A DNA stretch of 33,732 nucleotides from JAIYDJ01 sp031398695. Lineage in GTDB: Bacteria > Pseudomonadota > Alphaproteobacteria > Rhodobacterales > Rhodobacteraceae. The notes under the pieces were generated by a model. That model was not told the origin of the DNA. It did not search any database and worked only from the letters and a program-made list of their open reading frames with translations. The stretch lies in the NCBI GenBank assembly GCA_031398695.1, contig JANNNU010000195.1:1-33732 (forward strand), written 5' to 3'. Of the stretch, positions 7,091 through 14,280 are shown one piece after another. Made by a program: the position numbers and the translations under genes. The stretch's first letter is position 1; each line of letters begins with the position of its first letter.

Positions 7091-8281
7091 ATGGCGGATC
7101 AGCAATTTGTCGAACATCTGCGCGGGACTTTGGCGGGGATCGAGGCCGAAGGGCTGATGAAGCGCGAGCGCTTGATCGAGGGGGCGCAGGGGGCGCATGT
7201 CACGATCGCCGGCCGGCGGATGATCAACCTGTGTGCCAACAATTATCTGGGACTGGCGGATGATCCGCGGCTGATCGCGGCGGCGAAGGCGGCGATGGAT
7301 CGGGCCGGATTCGGGATGGCGAGCGTGCGGTTCATCTGCGGGACGCAAGGTCTGCACCGGGCGCTGGAAGTGCGGCTGGCGGGCTATCTGGGGATGGAGG
7401 ATGCGATCCTGTTCGGGTCGTGTTTCGATGCGAATGGCGGGTTGTTCGAGCCGCTGCTGGGGCCCGAGGATGCGGTGGTGTCCGACAGTCTGAACCATGC
7501 CTCGATCATCGACGGGGTGCGGCTGTGCAAGGCGCGGCGGTATCGCTTTGCCAATGGCGACATGAGCGATCTGGAGGCGCAGCTGCAGGCGGCACGCGAC
7601 GGGAGTGCCCGGTTCATCCTGATCGCGACAGACGGCGTTTTTTCGATGGATGGCTATCTGGCCGATCTGGCGGGGATCCGGGCGTTGGCGGACCGGTACG
7701 GCGCGATGGTGATGGTGGACGACTGCCATGCGACCGGGTTCATGGGGCCGAAAGGGGCCGGGACACCGGCATATGCCGGGGTGACGGTGGACATTCTGAC
7801 CGGGACACTGGGCAAGGCGTTGGGAGGGGCGCTTGGCGGGTATGTGGCGGCCTCGCAGCCGGTGGTGGACTTGTTGCGGCAACGCGCGCGGCCGTATCTT
7901 TTCTCCAACGCGCTGCCGCCGGCGGTGGTCGGGGCCGCGCTGGCGGCGCTCGACATCGTCGAGCGCGCGGATGGGTTGCGCGAGCGGTTGTTCCGCAACG
8001 CCGCCTATTGGCGCAGCGGGCTGGAGGATGCGGGGTTCCGGGTGCTTGCCGGAGAGCATCCGATCATACCGGTGATGCTGGGCGAGGCGCCGGTCGCGCA
8101 GGCGTTCGCGCGCGCTTTGGACGCGCGGGGAGTAATGGTGTCGGCGTTCTTCTTTCCGGTGGTGCCGCGCGGGGCGGCCCGGATCAGGACGCAGATGAAT
8201 GCGGCGCTGAGTTTCGATGATCTGGACGTAGCACTGGACGCGTTCGTCGCGGCGGGCAAGGACGTGGGGGCGCTGGCATGA
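7091..8281 (+). CDS. kbl: Glycine C-acetyltransferase (2-amino-3-ketobutyrate CoA ligase)
   Basis: A 396-residue PLP enzyme that cleaves 2-amino-3-oxobutyrate with CoA into glycine and acetyl-CoA, the second step of threonine catabolism. It belongs to the alpha-oxoamine synthase family: NNYLGLADDPRL, SVRFICGTQGLHRALE, VDDCHATGFMGP and the Schiff-base lysine in GTLGKALGGALGG (K242). Length equals that of the E. coli enzyme. GAAGGG precedes the ATG. Its stop overlaps the tdh start by four bases (ATGA), so the two subunits of the pathway are translationally coupled, in the same order as E. coli kbl-tdh. Confidence 0.96.
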   Translation: MADQQFVEHLRGTLAGIEAEGLMKRERLIEGAQGAHVTIAGRRMINLCANNYLGLADDPRLIAAAKAAMDRAGFGMASVRFICGTQGLHRALEVRLAGYLGMEDAILFGSCFDANGGLFEPLLGPEDAVVSDSLNHASIIDGVRLCKARRYRFANGDMSDLEAQLQAARDGSARFILIATDGVFSMDGYLADLAGIRALADRYGAMVMVDDCHATGFMGPKGAGTPAYAGVTVDILTGTLGKALGGALGGYVAASQPVVDLLRQRARPYLFSNALPPAVVGAALAALDIVERADGLRERLFRNAAYWRSGLEDAGFRVLAGEHPIIPVMLGEAPVAQAFARALDARGVMVSAFFFPVVPRGAARIRTQMNAALSFDDLDVALDAFVAAGKDVGALA

Positions 8282-9303
8282 AGGCTTTGGTCAAGGCACG
8301 GGCGGAGGTCGGGCTTTGGATGGAGGACCGCGCCATGCCCGAGATCGGGCCGGAGGATGTGCTGATAAAGGTCCGCAAGACCGGCATCTGCGGCACCGAC
8401 ATCCACATCTGGAACTGGGACGAGTGGGCGCAGCGGACGGTGCCGGTGCCGCTGGTCACCGGGCACGAGTTTGCCGGAGAGATCGTGGCGAAGGGGGCCT
8501 TGGTCACCGGGCTCGAGATCGGGCAGCGGTGTTCAGGAGAGGGGCATCTGATCGGGAAGCTGAGCCGCCAAAGCCGGGCGGGCAAGTTTCACCTGGACCC
8601 GGCGACGCGCGGGATCGGGGTCAACGAACCCGGATCCTTTGCCGAATACCTGCGGTTGCCCGCGTTCAACGTAGTGCCGCTGCCGGATGTGATCGACGAC
8701 GAGATCGGCGCGATCCTCGATCCGCTTGGGAATGCGGTGCATACGGCGCTGTCGTTCGATCTGATCGGCGAGGATGTGCTGATCACCGGGGCAGGGCCGA
8801 TCGGCATCATGGCGGCGGCGGTGGCGCGGCATGTAGGGGCGCGGCATGTGGTGATCACCGACGTGAACCCGACGCGGCTGCGGTTGGCCGAGACGGTGGC
8901 GGATGTCACGCCGGTCAACGTGGCCGTCGAGGATCTGCGGTCGGTGATGGCACGCCTTAAGATGACCGAGGGGTTCGATGTGGGGATGGAGATGTCGGGC
9001 AACCAGCAGGCGCTCGACCAGATGGTCGATTGTCTGGTGATGGGCGGGCGCATCGCGATGCTGGGCATCCCGCCGGGAAAATCGCCGGTGGACTGGAGCC
9101 GGATCGTGTTCAAGGCGATCACGATCAAGGGCGTCTATGGCCGCGAGATCTTCGAGACCTGGTACAAGATGATCGCGATGCTGGAAAACGGGCTGGACGT
9201 ACGCAAGGTGATCACCCACCGCTTTGGCTTCGATGCGTTCGAGGCCGGGTTTGCCGCGATGCGGTCGGGGCAGTCGGGCAAGGTCGTGCTCGACTGGGGT
9301 TAG
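8278..9303 (+). CDS. tdh: L-threonine 3-dehydrogenase lacking structural-zinc cysteines
   Basis: A 341-residue medium-chain dehydrogenase that oxidises threonine with NAD+ to 2-amino-3-oxobutyrate, the substrate of Kbl next door. The catalytic zinc residues (C38 in GICGTD, H63-E64 in GHEFAG) and the Rossmann motif GAGPIG (171-176) are present. The rest aligns closely with the E. coli enzyme as I remember it, without gaps here. The structural-zinc lobe, normally four cysteines (93, 96, 99, 107 in E. coli), reads Gly93, Ser96, Ser99 and Asp107. The lobe keeps its length but cannot bind zinc in the usual way. Function is probably kept, since catalytic residues and operon are intact. Confidence 0.95.
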   Translation: MKALVKARAEVGLWMEDRAMPEIGPEDVLIKVRKTGICGTDIHIWNWDEWAQRTVPVPLVTGHEFAGEIVAKGALVTGLEIGQRCSGEGHLIGKLSRQSRAGKFHLDPATRGIGVNEPGSFAEYLRLPAFNVVPLPDVIDDEIGAILDPLGNAVHTALSFDLIGEDVLITGAGPIGIMAAAVARHVGARHVVITDVNPTRLRLAETVADVTPVNVAVEDLRSVMARLKMTEGFDVGMEMSGNQQALDQMVDCLVMGGRIAMLGIPPGKSPVDWSRIVFKAITIKGVYGREIFETWYKMIAMLENGLDVRKVITHRFGFDAFEAGFAAMRSGQSGKVVLDWG

Positions 9304-9306
9304 CGC

Positions 9307-9335
9307 GGCAAGATGGGCAGCCTTGCCCGTCCTAC
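9307..9335 (-). repeat. Short palindromic gene-end repeat overlapping the hemP stop
   Basis: GGCAAG (9307-9312) pairs with CTTGCC (9322-9327); the motif ends GTCCTAC. Read on the minus strand it starts GTAGGACGGGC, and its TAG is the hemP stop codon. The ygfZ gene end at 14884-14905 has the same arrangement (GTAGGGCGGGC). Probably a small REP-like or terminator element. Confidence 0.5.
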
Positions 9336-9475
9336 TTCGTCAGGATCAGCTTGCCCTGCCGGGTGATGCGCAGGGTATAAACCTGTCCGTCCAGCACGAT
9401 CTGCGCCAGCGTTCCACCCGCGGTCAGGGTCGTCGCGTCATGGCACGGCATCTGGGGCAGCAGCGATATGTTCAA
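9332..9475 (-). CDS. hemP: HemP/HmuP haemin-uptake family peptide, TTG start
   Basis: A 47-codon gene whose product ends QVYTLRITRQGKLILTK, the diagnostic C-terminus of the HemP family (Pfam HemP). In other proteobacteria HemP/HmuP is needed for haem uptake and acts as an activator of the haem receptor gene. The start is TTG at 9475: GGGAGG lies 7 bases upstream and the TTG overlaps the TGA of the preceding 34-codon ORF (TTGA). A downstream ATG would give a 39-residue version. No haem receptor or transporter genes are in the window, so this hemP is detached from its usual neighbours. Family identity is strong; the regulatory role is from relatives. Confidence 0.85.
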   Translation of the reverse strand: MNISLLPQMPCHDATTLTAGGTLAQIVLDGQVYTLRITRQGKLILTK

Positions 9476-9576
9476 GAGCGCGCCTCCCAATGGTCCAGCA
9501 GGCGCGAGACGTCGGTCAGGGGCATGAGGCCGTCGAGCGCCTGGCGCAGGAGGGCAAAGAGGGAATCTTGGGGCAT
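9472..9576 (-). CDS. 34-codon ORF upstream of and overlapping hemP
   Basis: An ATG at 9576 opens a 34-codon frame (MPQDSLFALLRQALDGL... ending DHWEARS) whose TGA overlaps the hemP TTG start by four bases (TTGA). The product would be a mostly helical, amphipathic peptide. I do not recognise it. Support is the tight overlap with hemP and the hemP ribosome site lying in its 3' end. Its own Shine-Dalgarno sequence is weak. It could be a leader peptide that sets hemP translation, or a small protein in its own right. Confidence 0.45.
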   Translation of the reverse strand: MPQDSLFALLRQALDGLMPLTDVSRLLDHWEARS

Positions 9577-9660
9577 GGCGGGCCTATCGGTTGTGGGGTC
9601 CGGGCTTGCCGTGGGGCTGGCGGGATGGGAATACCGTAGCAAAATACTCAGAAAGGTAAA

Positions 9661-9677
9661 GACCAATTGTTTTAGTC
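9661..9677 (-). promoter_or_regulatory. AT-rich imperfect dyad upstream of hemP, possible iron box
   Basis: On the minus strand GACTAAAACAATTGGTC is an imperfect palindrome (GAC-AA...TT-GTC) about 85 bases before the 34-codon ORF. It sits in the only AT-rich patch nearby. TTGGTC could serve as a -35 box, though no good -10 follows. Rhodobacterales iron genes often carry an AT-rich dyad of this kind, but I cannot confirm a consensus match. Confidence 0.3.
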
Positions 9678-9709
9678 GGAAATGACGTCCGCCCTTTCCT
9701 GGTGGCGTG

Positions 9710-10228
9710 TCAGTTCAGGGGCTGGTAGCTGCCATTCCAGTACAGCAGTCCGCCCCTGTCTAGATTCGTCAGGATGGATTGAACCCGACCGATCAGAATC
9801 GAGTGGGTGCCGCGGTCGATCATCTCGTCGACGGTGCAGTCGAACGCCAGCGGCGCATCCGCCAGATGGCGTGCGCCAGTGGCCCCGGTCACCCAGTCGG
9901 CGCCATCGTAGCGTTCGAACCCACGCAGTCCGCCGAAGCCCGAAAACCGCTCGGCCACCGGCTGATGCACGGCACCAAGCGCCGACCAACCGAAGGCGCC
10001 GGTCTGTTTCAGCACAGGCCAGCTGGATGCGCTGCGGTTGATGCAGGCGAGTATCATCGGGGGTTCTGCCGTCAGGGAAACGCCCGATGTGACGACCAGA
10101 CCGGTGGCCGCATCGTCGGTTCCGGTTGTGATCAGGCTGCACGCTCCGACAAAGCCGCGCATCGCGGCGCGAAAGGCCGCGGGCGCCGGAGCGTCACCGA
10201 GGTAAGGGGGGTTGGCAAGGTCGGGCAT
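9710..10228 (-). CDS. Flavin reductase-domain protein
   Basis: A 172-residue protein of the flavin-reductase-like FMN-binding family (HpaC/DIM6-NtaB type). Members reduce FMN or FAD with NAD(P)H and usually supply reduced flavin to a monooxygenase. Motifs are TSGVSLTAEPPMILACIN (47-64) for flavin binding and RGTHSILIGRV (139-149). CAGGAG lies 7 bases before the ATG at 10228; the frame is open further upstream but without conserved sequence. No partner oxygenase is adjacent, so its role is unassigned. HemP lies about 130 bases downstream on the same strand. Confidence 0.88.
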   Translation of the reverse strand: MPDLANPPYLGDAPAPAAFRAAMRGFVGACSLITTGTDDAATGLVVTSGVSLTAEPPMILACINRSASSWPVLKQTGAFGWSALGAVHQPVAERFSGFGGLRGFERYDGADWVTGATGARHLADAPLAFDCTVDEMIDRGTHSILIGRVQSILTNLDRGGLLYWNGSYQPLN

Positions 10229-10420
10229 CGGTTGCTCCTGTCCGGATCGGTGTCGAGATAGAGCAGCACGTCGGCGCTTTCCAGCCTTTCCCGGCGTTTG
10301 GGGCGTTATCATAATGCCACGACACGGAAATATGCTGCGGGTGCAAGCGCGTCCCAGTTGCCCCGCATGGCGTTCTGTGGCAGGAAAGGTCAAGTGCAAT
10401 CTAAACCGAGAAGTTCAGAC

Positions 10421-11074
10421 ATGAGCGATTTCGCCAGCCGCCGCGTGACGATGGTGGACACTCAGGTCCGGCCGTCGGACGTGACGAAGTTCCCGATCAT
10501 CGCGGCGATGCTGGATATCCGTCGTGAAGTGTTCGTGCCTGACGCGCAGCGCGAGGCGGCGTATGTCGGGGAAAACGTCGATCTCGGCGGTGGCCGCGTG
10601 ATGCTCGAGGCGCGCACCCTGGCCAAGTTGCTGGACGCGGCCGACCTGCAACCCGAAGAGCGCGTGCTGGATATCGGCTGCGCCTATGGCTATTCGTCGG
10701 CCGTGATCGCCCATCTGGCCGGTTCGGTCATCGCGGTCGAGTCCGATGCGGCGATGGCCGCCGAGGCGCGCCGCCGGTTGGCGGTCGAGGGTGTGGACAA
10801 TGCCGCAGTGACCGAAGGTGCGCTGGATCGGGGAGCGGCCCACCACGGCCCTTTCGATGCGGTGATCGTGCAGGGCGGGGTCGAGATGATCCCGCAGGCG
10901 TTGCTGGACCAGACCCGGGAAGGCGGCCGGATTGCGGCGATCTTCATGGCGGGCGCGCTCGGCAAGGCCATGATCGGCTACAAGATTGACGGCCAGGTGA
11001 CATGGCGTTTTGCCTTCAACGGCACTGCGCCGGTTCTGCCTGGATTCACGGCCACGCGCGGGTTCGTCCTGTAG
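10421..11074 (+). CDS. pcm: Protein-L-isoaspartate O-methyltransferase family protein
   Basis: A 217-residue class I SAM methyltransferase. The SAM-binding motif RVLDIGCAYGYSSAVIA and the upstream segment with MVDTQVRPSDV and REVFVP match the Pcm-like family, which methylates isoaspartyl residues in damaged proteins. In Alphaproteobacteria this particular homologue typically sits before tolC, as here, so its true substrate may differ from that of E. coli Pcm. The ATG at 10421 begins the conserved N-terminus MSDFASRRVTMVDTQVRP. The preceding 190 bases, back to the flavin reductase, hold no gene that I can support. Confidence 0.88.
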   Translation: MSDFASRRVTMVDTQVRPSDVTKFPIIAAMLDIRREVFVPDAQREAAYVGENVDLGGGRVMLEARTLAKLLDAADLQPEERVLDIGCAYGYSSAVIAHLAGSVIAVESDAAMAAEARRRLAVEGVDNAAVTEGALDRGAAHHGPFDAVIVQGGVEMIPQALLDQTREGGRIAAIFMAGALGKAMIGYKIDGQVTWRFAFNGTAPVLPGFTATRGFVL

Positions 11075-11168
11075 CTTCGGCCAGACTGGGAACGGTCCGG
11101 CCATCCGGCCCGGCCTTGACGATGCAACGGGGTCCGTGCGACCCCGAAGAACAAAGGAAGCGGTTCAC

Positions 11169-12554
11169 ATGCGCAAGTTCTGGGGTGTCATGGCGGTCGG
11201 AGTGACCTTGTTTGCCGCCCCGGTGGCGCGGGCAGAGTCGCTCGCCGATGCGCTGATCGCGGCCTATCGCAATTCCAACCTGCTGGAGCAGAACGAGGCC
11301 GTCCTGCGCGCCGCCGATGAAGGCGTGGCACAGGCGGTGGCGGCGTTGCGCCCGGTGGTGCAATGGGCCGCGTCGGCGGATTGGGGTCGTAGCGGCAGCG
11401 ATGCGGTCACGTTCACCTCGTCGCGCGATACCGGCTTTTCGTCGTCGCTGAGCCTGACGGCGTCGCTGACGGTGTTCGATTTTGGCCGCAACCGTCTGGG
11501 CATCGCGATTGCGGAACAGTCGGTTCGCGCCACCCGCCAGGCGCTGGTTGGGGTCGAGCAGAACGTGCTGCTGACGGCGGTGCAGGCCTACGTCAACGTC
11601 AGCCTGCAGGCGTCGATCGTGGCCTTGCGCGAATCCAACGTGCGCCTGATCACGCAGGAACTGCGTGCCACCACCGATCGCTTCGAAGTGGGCGAGGTGA
11701 CCCGCACCGACGTGGCGCTTGCGCAGGCAGCGCTTGCGCAGGCGCGGTCCGGGCTTGCAGCCGCGCAGGGCGACTTCAACATCGCGCGCGAGGCTTACAA
11801 GGCGGCCACCGGCAAGTATCCGGGTCGGCTGGCCGGTCTGCCGGGCCTGCCTGCGACGGCGCCCAGCCTCGAGGCGGCGCGCGACGTGGCCTTGCGATCG
11901 CACCCCAACATCCTTCAGGCGCAGTTTCTGGTGAAGGTGGCCGACCTCCAGGTCGAGCTGGCCAAGGCGCAGATGGCACCGAGCATCAACGGCCAGGCTT
12001 CGCTCAGCGAGAATTCCAGCACCGATGCGAACGCGCTGGACAACCAGTCGCTGTCGCTGAACTTTAACCAGACCATCTATGCCGGTGGCGGGTTGGCATC
12101 GGGCGTGCGGCAAGCGATCGCGCAAAAGGATCAGCAGCGGGCCGGCCTGAACCAGTCGGTGGTGAACATCGATCAGCAGGTCGGTCAGGCCTGGGCGAAC
12201 ATTGCGGTGTCGCGGGCGTCGATCATCGCGGGGGATGAACAGATCCGTGCCGCGCAGGTGGCGTTCGACGGGGTTCGCGAAGAGGCGGCATTGGGCGCAC
12301 GCACCACGCTCGACGTGCTCGACGCCGAACAGGATCTGCTCGATGCCCGCGCGTCGCGCCTGCAAGCCAACGCCAACCTGTATGTCAGCGTCTATCAGTT
12401 GCTGTCGGCAATGGGTCTGCTGACGGCGGATCACTTGCGTCTGGGCATCCCGACCTATGACGTGGACAGCTATTACCGCGCGGGGCGCAACGCGCCGGCC
12501 CATTCCGCGCAGGGCGCAAAGCTGGACCGCATCCTGAAAGCCATCGGCAACTGA
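11169..12554 (+). CDS. tolC: TolC-family outer-membrane efflux protein
   Basis: A 461-residue precursor with a signal peptide (MRKFWGVMAVGVTLFAAPVARA, cut before ESLADAL). The two-repeat TolC architecture is visible: ESLADALIAAYRNSNLLEQNEA and LEAARDVALRSHPNILQAQF open the repeats. Long alanine/glutamine-rich helices and LGARTTLDVLDAEQDLLDAR near the C-terminus are also family hallmarks. It forms the outer-membrane channel for tripartite efflux pumps and type I secretion. AAAGGAAG precedes the ATG. A GGGGTC-N5-GACCCC hairpin (11129-11145) lies between pcm and the ribosome site. The frame extends upstream without signal-peptide logic, so I rejected earlier starts. Confidence 0.93.
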   Translation: MRKFWGVMAVGVTLFAAPVARAESLADALIAAYRNSNLLEQNEAVLRAADEGVAQAVAALRPVVQWAASADWGRSGSDAVTFTSSRDTGFSSSLSLTASLTVFDFGRNRLGIAIAEQSVRATRQALVGVEQNVLLTAVQAYVNVSLQASIVALRESNVRLITQELRATTDRFEVGEVTRTDVALAQAALAQARSGLAAAQGDFNIAREAYKAATGKYPGRLAGLPGLPATAPSLEAARDVALRSHPNILQAQFLVKVADLQVELAKAQMAPSINGQASLSENSSTDANALDNQSLSLNFNQTIYAGGGLASGVRQAIAQKDQQRAGLNQSVVNIDQQVGQAWANIAVSRASIIAGDEQIRAAQVAFDGVREEAALGARTTLDVLDAEQDLLDARASRLQANANLYVSVYQLLSAMGLLTADHLRLGIPTYDVDSYYRAGRNAPAHSAQGAKLDRILKAIGN

Positions 12555-12685
12555 GACCGGACGCGGCAGGCGCATCGGATGCGTCGGCCGATCCGGGCAA
12601 TTCCTTGTCAGACGGTGTGGTTGGCGGTAGGGTGTTGAGATAATCGAACCAATCCCGGCGTCAAAGACCGGCAATCGAGGCGAGG

Positions 12686-13654
12686 ATGTCTGAACCATTG
12701 AGCGCAGTCGAGATCGAGGACGTCCTGTCCTCCATTCGTCGTCTGGTGTCAGAGGATCTGCGACCGGCATCACGCGGCATGGGGCCGTCGGCCGCCGTGG
12801 CCGTGGCAGACGTGGCAAAACCGGCGCTGATCCTGACCCCGGCGTTGCGGGTGGTTCCGGATGCGCCTGGGCCGCATGGCGGGCTGGGGGTGGAACAGGT
12901 CTCGCCGCCGCCGCACGGCGAGCCTGTTCTGGATCAGGTCGCCCCGCCGCCGATCTGCGAGGTGGTGGCGTCCGTCGGCGCCGCCGTGCCCCCGCAGGAA
13001 TGGGAGCCCGAGACCGGCGACGCCCCTGTCGCTGCATATCCGGTCTGGACCGAAGCGGCGTGGGATACGGTGGACGAACCCGCAGCCGTCGCGGCACCCG
13101 GGCCGGTCTTTGCCGATGACATGGCTTTCGTGACCCTGTCGGATACGATCGTACTCGAATCATCTGCGGGCGACGCGATGCATGCCGCGCCCGAAGAAAG
13201 CGCCGGCTGGGCGCAGGTGGACGAGGACGAGGCCGATCCCGTCCTGTTGCAGGCGCCGGGGGTTGTCGCACACGGGCCGGACGCAGAAGGGCCAGACGCA
13301 GAAGGGCCGGATGGCGACGCACCGGCTGGCGACGCACCGGGCGGAGACTGGGCCGACGATGCCATGGCGCAGCGGCCCGCACCGACCGAGGTGGACGCCG
13401 AATGGCTGTCGCGCGCCGAAGCCGAGGTGATCGCCGGGTTGGAGCAGCGGGAGGCTATGGCGCGCGGTGCGACAGTCGAGCCGCTGCCGGACGAGCCCGA
13501 GATGAGCTTTGACGAAGAGGCCTTGCGCGATCTGGTGCGCGATCTGATCCGGGAAGAGCTGCAAGGGCATCTGGGCGAACGGATCACCCGCAACATCCGC
13601 AAGCTGGTCCGGGCCGAGATTGCCCGCGCGCTGGCCGCAGCCGAGCTGACCTGA
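12686..13654 (+). CDS. PopZ-like DUF2497 polar-organising protein
   Basis: A 322-residue acidic, Pro/Ala/Asp-rich protein. The N-terminal helix EIEDVLSSIRRLVSED (9-24) matches the PopZ/DUF2497 partner-binding helix. The C-terminus (about 275-320, EEALRDLVRDLIREELQGHLGERITRNIRKLVRAEIARAL) matches the oligomerising helices. A long disordered linker lies between. In Caulobacter PopZ forms polar condensates that anchor chromosome origins. Position after pcm-tolC is the alphaproteobacterial popZ locus; the often adjacent valS is absent. The linker contains a 15-base tandem repeat. Function as a pole organiser is inferred from family and synteny. Confidence 0.8.
   Translation: MSEPLSAVEIEDVLSSIRRLVSEDLRPASRGMGPSAAVAVADVAKPALILTPALRVVPDAPGPHGGLGVEQVSPPPHGEPVLDQVAPPPICEVVASVGAAVPPQEWEPETGDAPVAAYPVWTEAAWDTVDEPAAVAAPGPVFADDMAFVTLSDTIVLESSAGDAMHAAPEESAGWAQVDEDEADPVLLQAPGVVAHGPDAEGPDAEGPDGDAPAGDAPGGDWADDAMAQRPAPTEVDAEWLSRAEAEVIAGLEQREAMARGATVEPLPDEPEMSFDEEALRDLVRDLIREELQGHLGERITRNIRKLVRAEIARALAAAELT
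13274..13348 (+). repeat. Five 15-base tandem repeats inside the PopZ-like gene
   Basis: Five consecutive 15-base units (13274, 13289, 13304, 13319, 13334) encode GPDAE, GPDAE, GPDGD, APAGD and APGGD. The first two differ by one base. The period keeps the reading frame, so copy number can change without breaking the gene. Confidence 0.85.
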
Positions 13655-13698
13655 CGCGGGGGCTGCCAGCGCCAGTCGCACTGGCGGGCCGACAAACC

Positions 13699-13726
13699 AA
13701 AAACGCGCCCTTTAGGGCGCGTTTTT
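13699..13726. terminator. Strong bidirectional intrinsic terminator
   Basis: AAAAACGCGCCC (13699-13710), loop TTTA, GGGCGCGTTTTT (13715-13726): a perfect 12-base stem with A/T tails on both sides. It lies between the convergent popZ-like gene and the small minus-strand gene and should end transcripts from both directions. Confidence 0.95.
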
Positions 13727-13748
13727 CATGCGGCAGTGCAGTCTCGGA

Positions 13749-14069
13749 TCAGGCGGCTTCGGCGTGATCCAGTTCGGCGGCGTGGCGGCGTTCGCTTTCT
13801 TCGCGCGACAGCGCGACGGACGTGCGAATCCCCTTGGAGACGAATTCCATCAGACCCTTGACCACCCGCTCGTTCGGGTCGATCCCGGCGCAGGACAGTA
13901 CCTCGCGCCCATCGCGCGAGCGGGCCCAGCGGGCGATCTGGTCGGGTCCGTTGCCGTATTTCTTGTCATCGGCAATGGCATCATCCAACGCGGCCAGCAC
14001 CACGGCGGCGAACAGCTTGCGGGCGCGTTGCCCCTGTTCGAAATTGAAGGCGGTGCTGTCAACGAACAT
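13749..14069 (-). CDS. Small conserved protein, probably DUF6280 family
   Basis: A 106-residue soluble, charged protein with no signal peptide or membrane segment. It is mainly helical in character (FNFEQGQRARKLFAAVVLAALDDAI; WARSRDGREVLSCAGIDPNERVVKGLMEFVSKGI). I recall similar proteins in Rhodobacteraceae labelled DUF6280, of unknown function, but cannot verify this. AGAGGA precedes the ATG. It is divergent from efp, with about 210 bases between, and shares the bidirectional terminator with the popZ-like gene. Confidence 0.75.
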   Translation of the reverse strand: MFVDSTAFNFEQGQRARKLFAAVVLAALDDAIADDKKYGNGPDQIARWARSRDGREVLSCAGIDPNERVVKGLMEFVSKGIRTSVALSREESERRHAAELDHAEAA

Positions 14070-14158
14070 TTCGTCCTCTTTCTTGCTCTTGTCATTTCGG
14101 CATTTGGTGGTTGTAACGATTTAGTCACGATTCGGGGTTTACGGTTTGGTATGTCCGT

Positions 14159-14175
14159 CATGCGTATAGCGCATG
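14159..14175. promoter_or_regulatory. Small palindrome in the efp divergent region
   Basis: CATGCG-TATAG-CGCATG is a perfect 6-base inverted repeat with a 5-base centre. It lies 34 bases before the efp -35 box and about 90 bases before the divergent gene's start. It could be an operator; no regulator is indicated. Confidence 0.25.
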
Positions 14176-14208
14176 GGTAGGGTCTGTCACCTACTGTATC
14201 TCGTCGTC

Positions 14209-14237
14209 TTGTCAGGGTATGCTATCCTAGATATAGG
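14209..14237 (+). promoter_or_regulatory. Sigma-70 type promoter for efp
   Basis: TTGTCA (14209-14214) and TATAGG (14232-14237) are separated by exactly 17 bases. Transcription would start near 14244, giving a leader of about 37 bases before the efp ATG. This is among the best-looking promoters in the window. Confidence 0.6.
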
Positions 14238-14280
14238 TGCGGGCGATCATCCTTCAACCATTTGCCCAGGTTTTGACCAA

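Noticed and set aside
11046..13382. A 778-codon open frame on the minus strand
   Set aside because: It is the shadow of tolC and the popZ-like gene; the product is Arg/His/Pro-rich with no recognisable domain.
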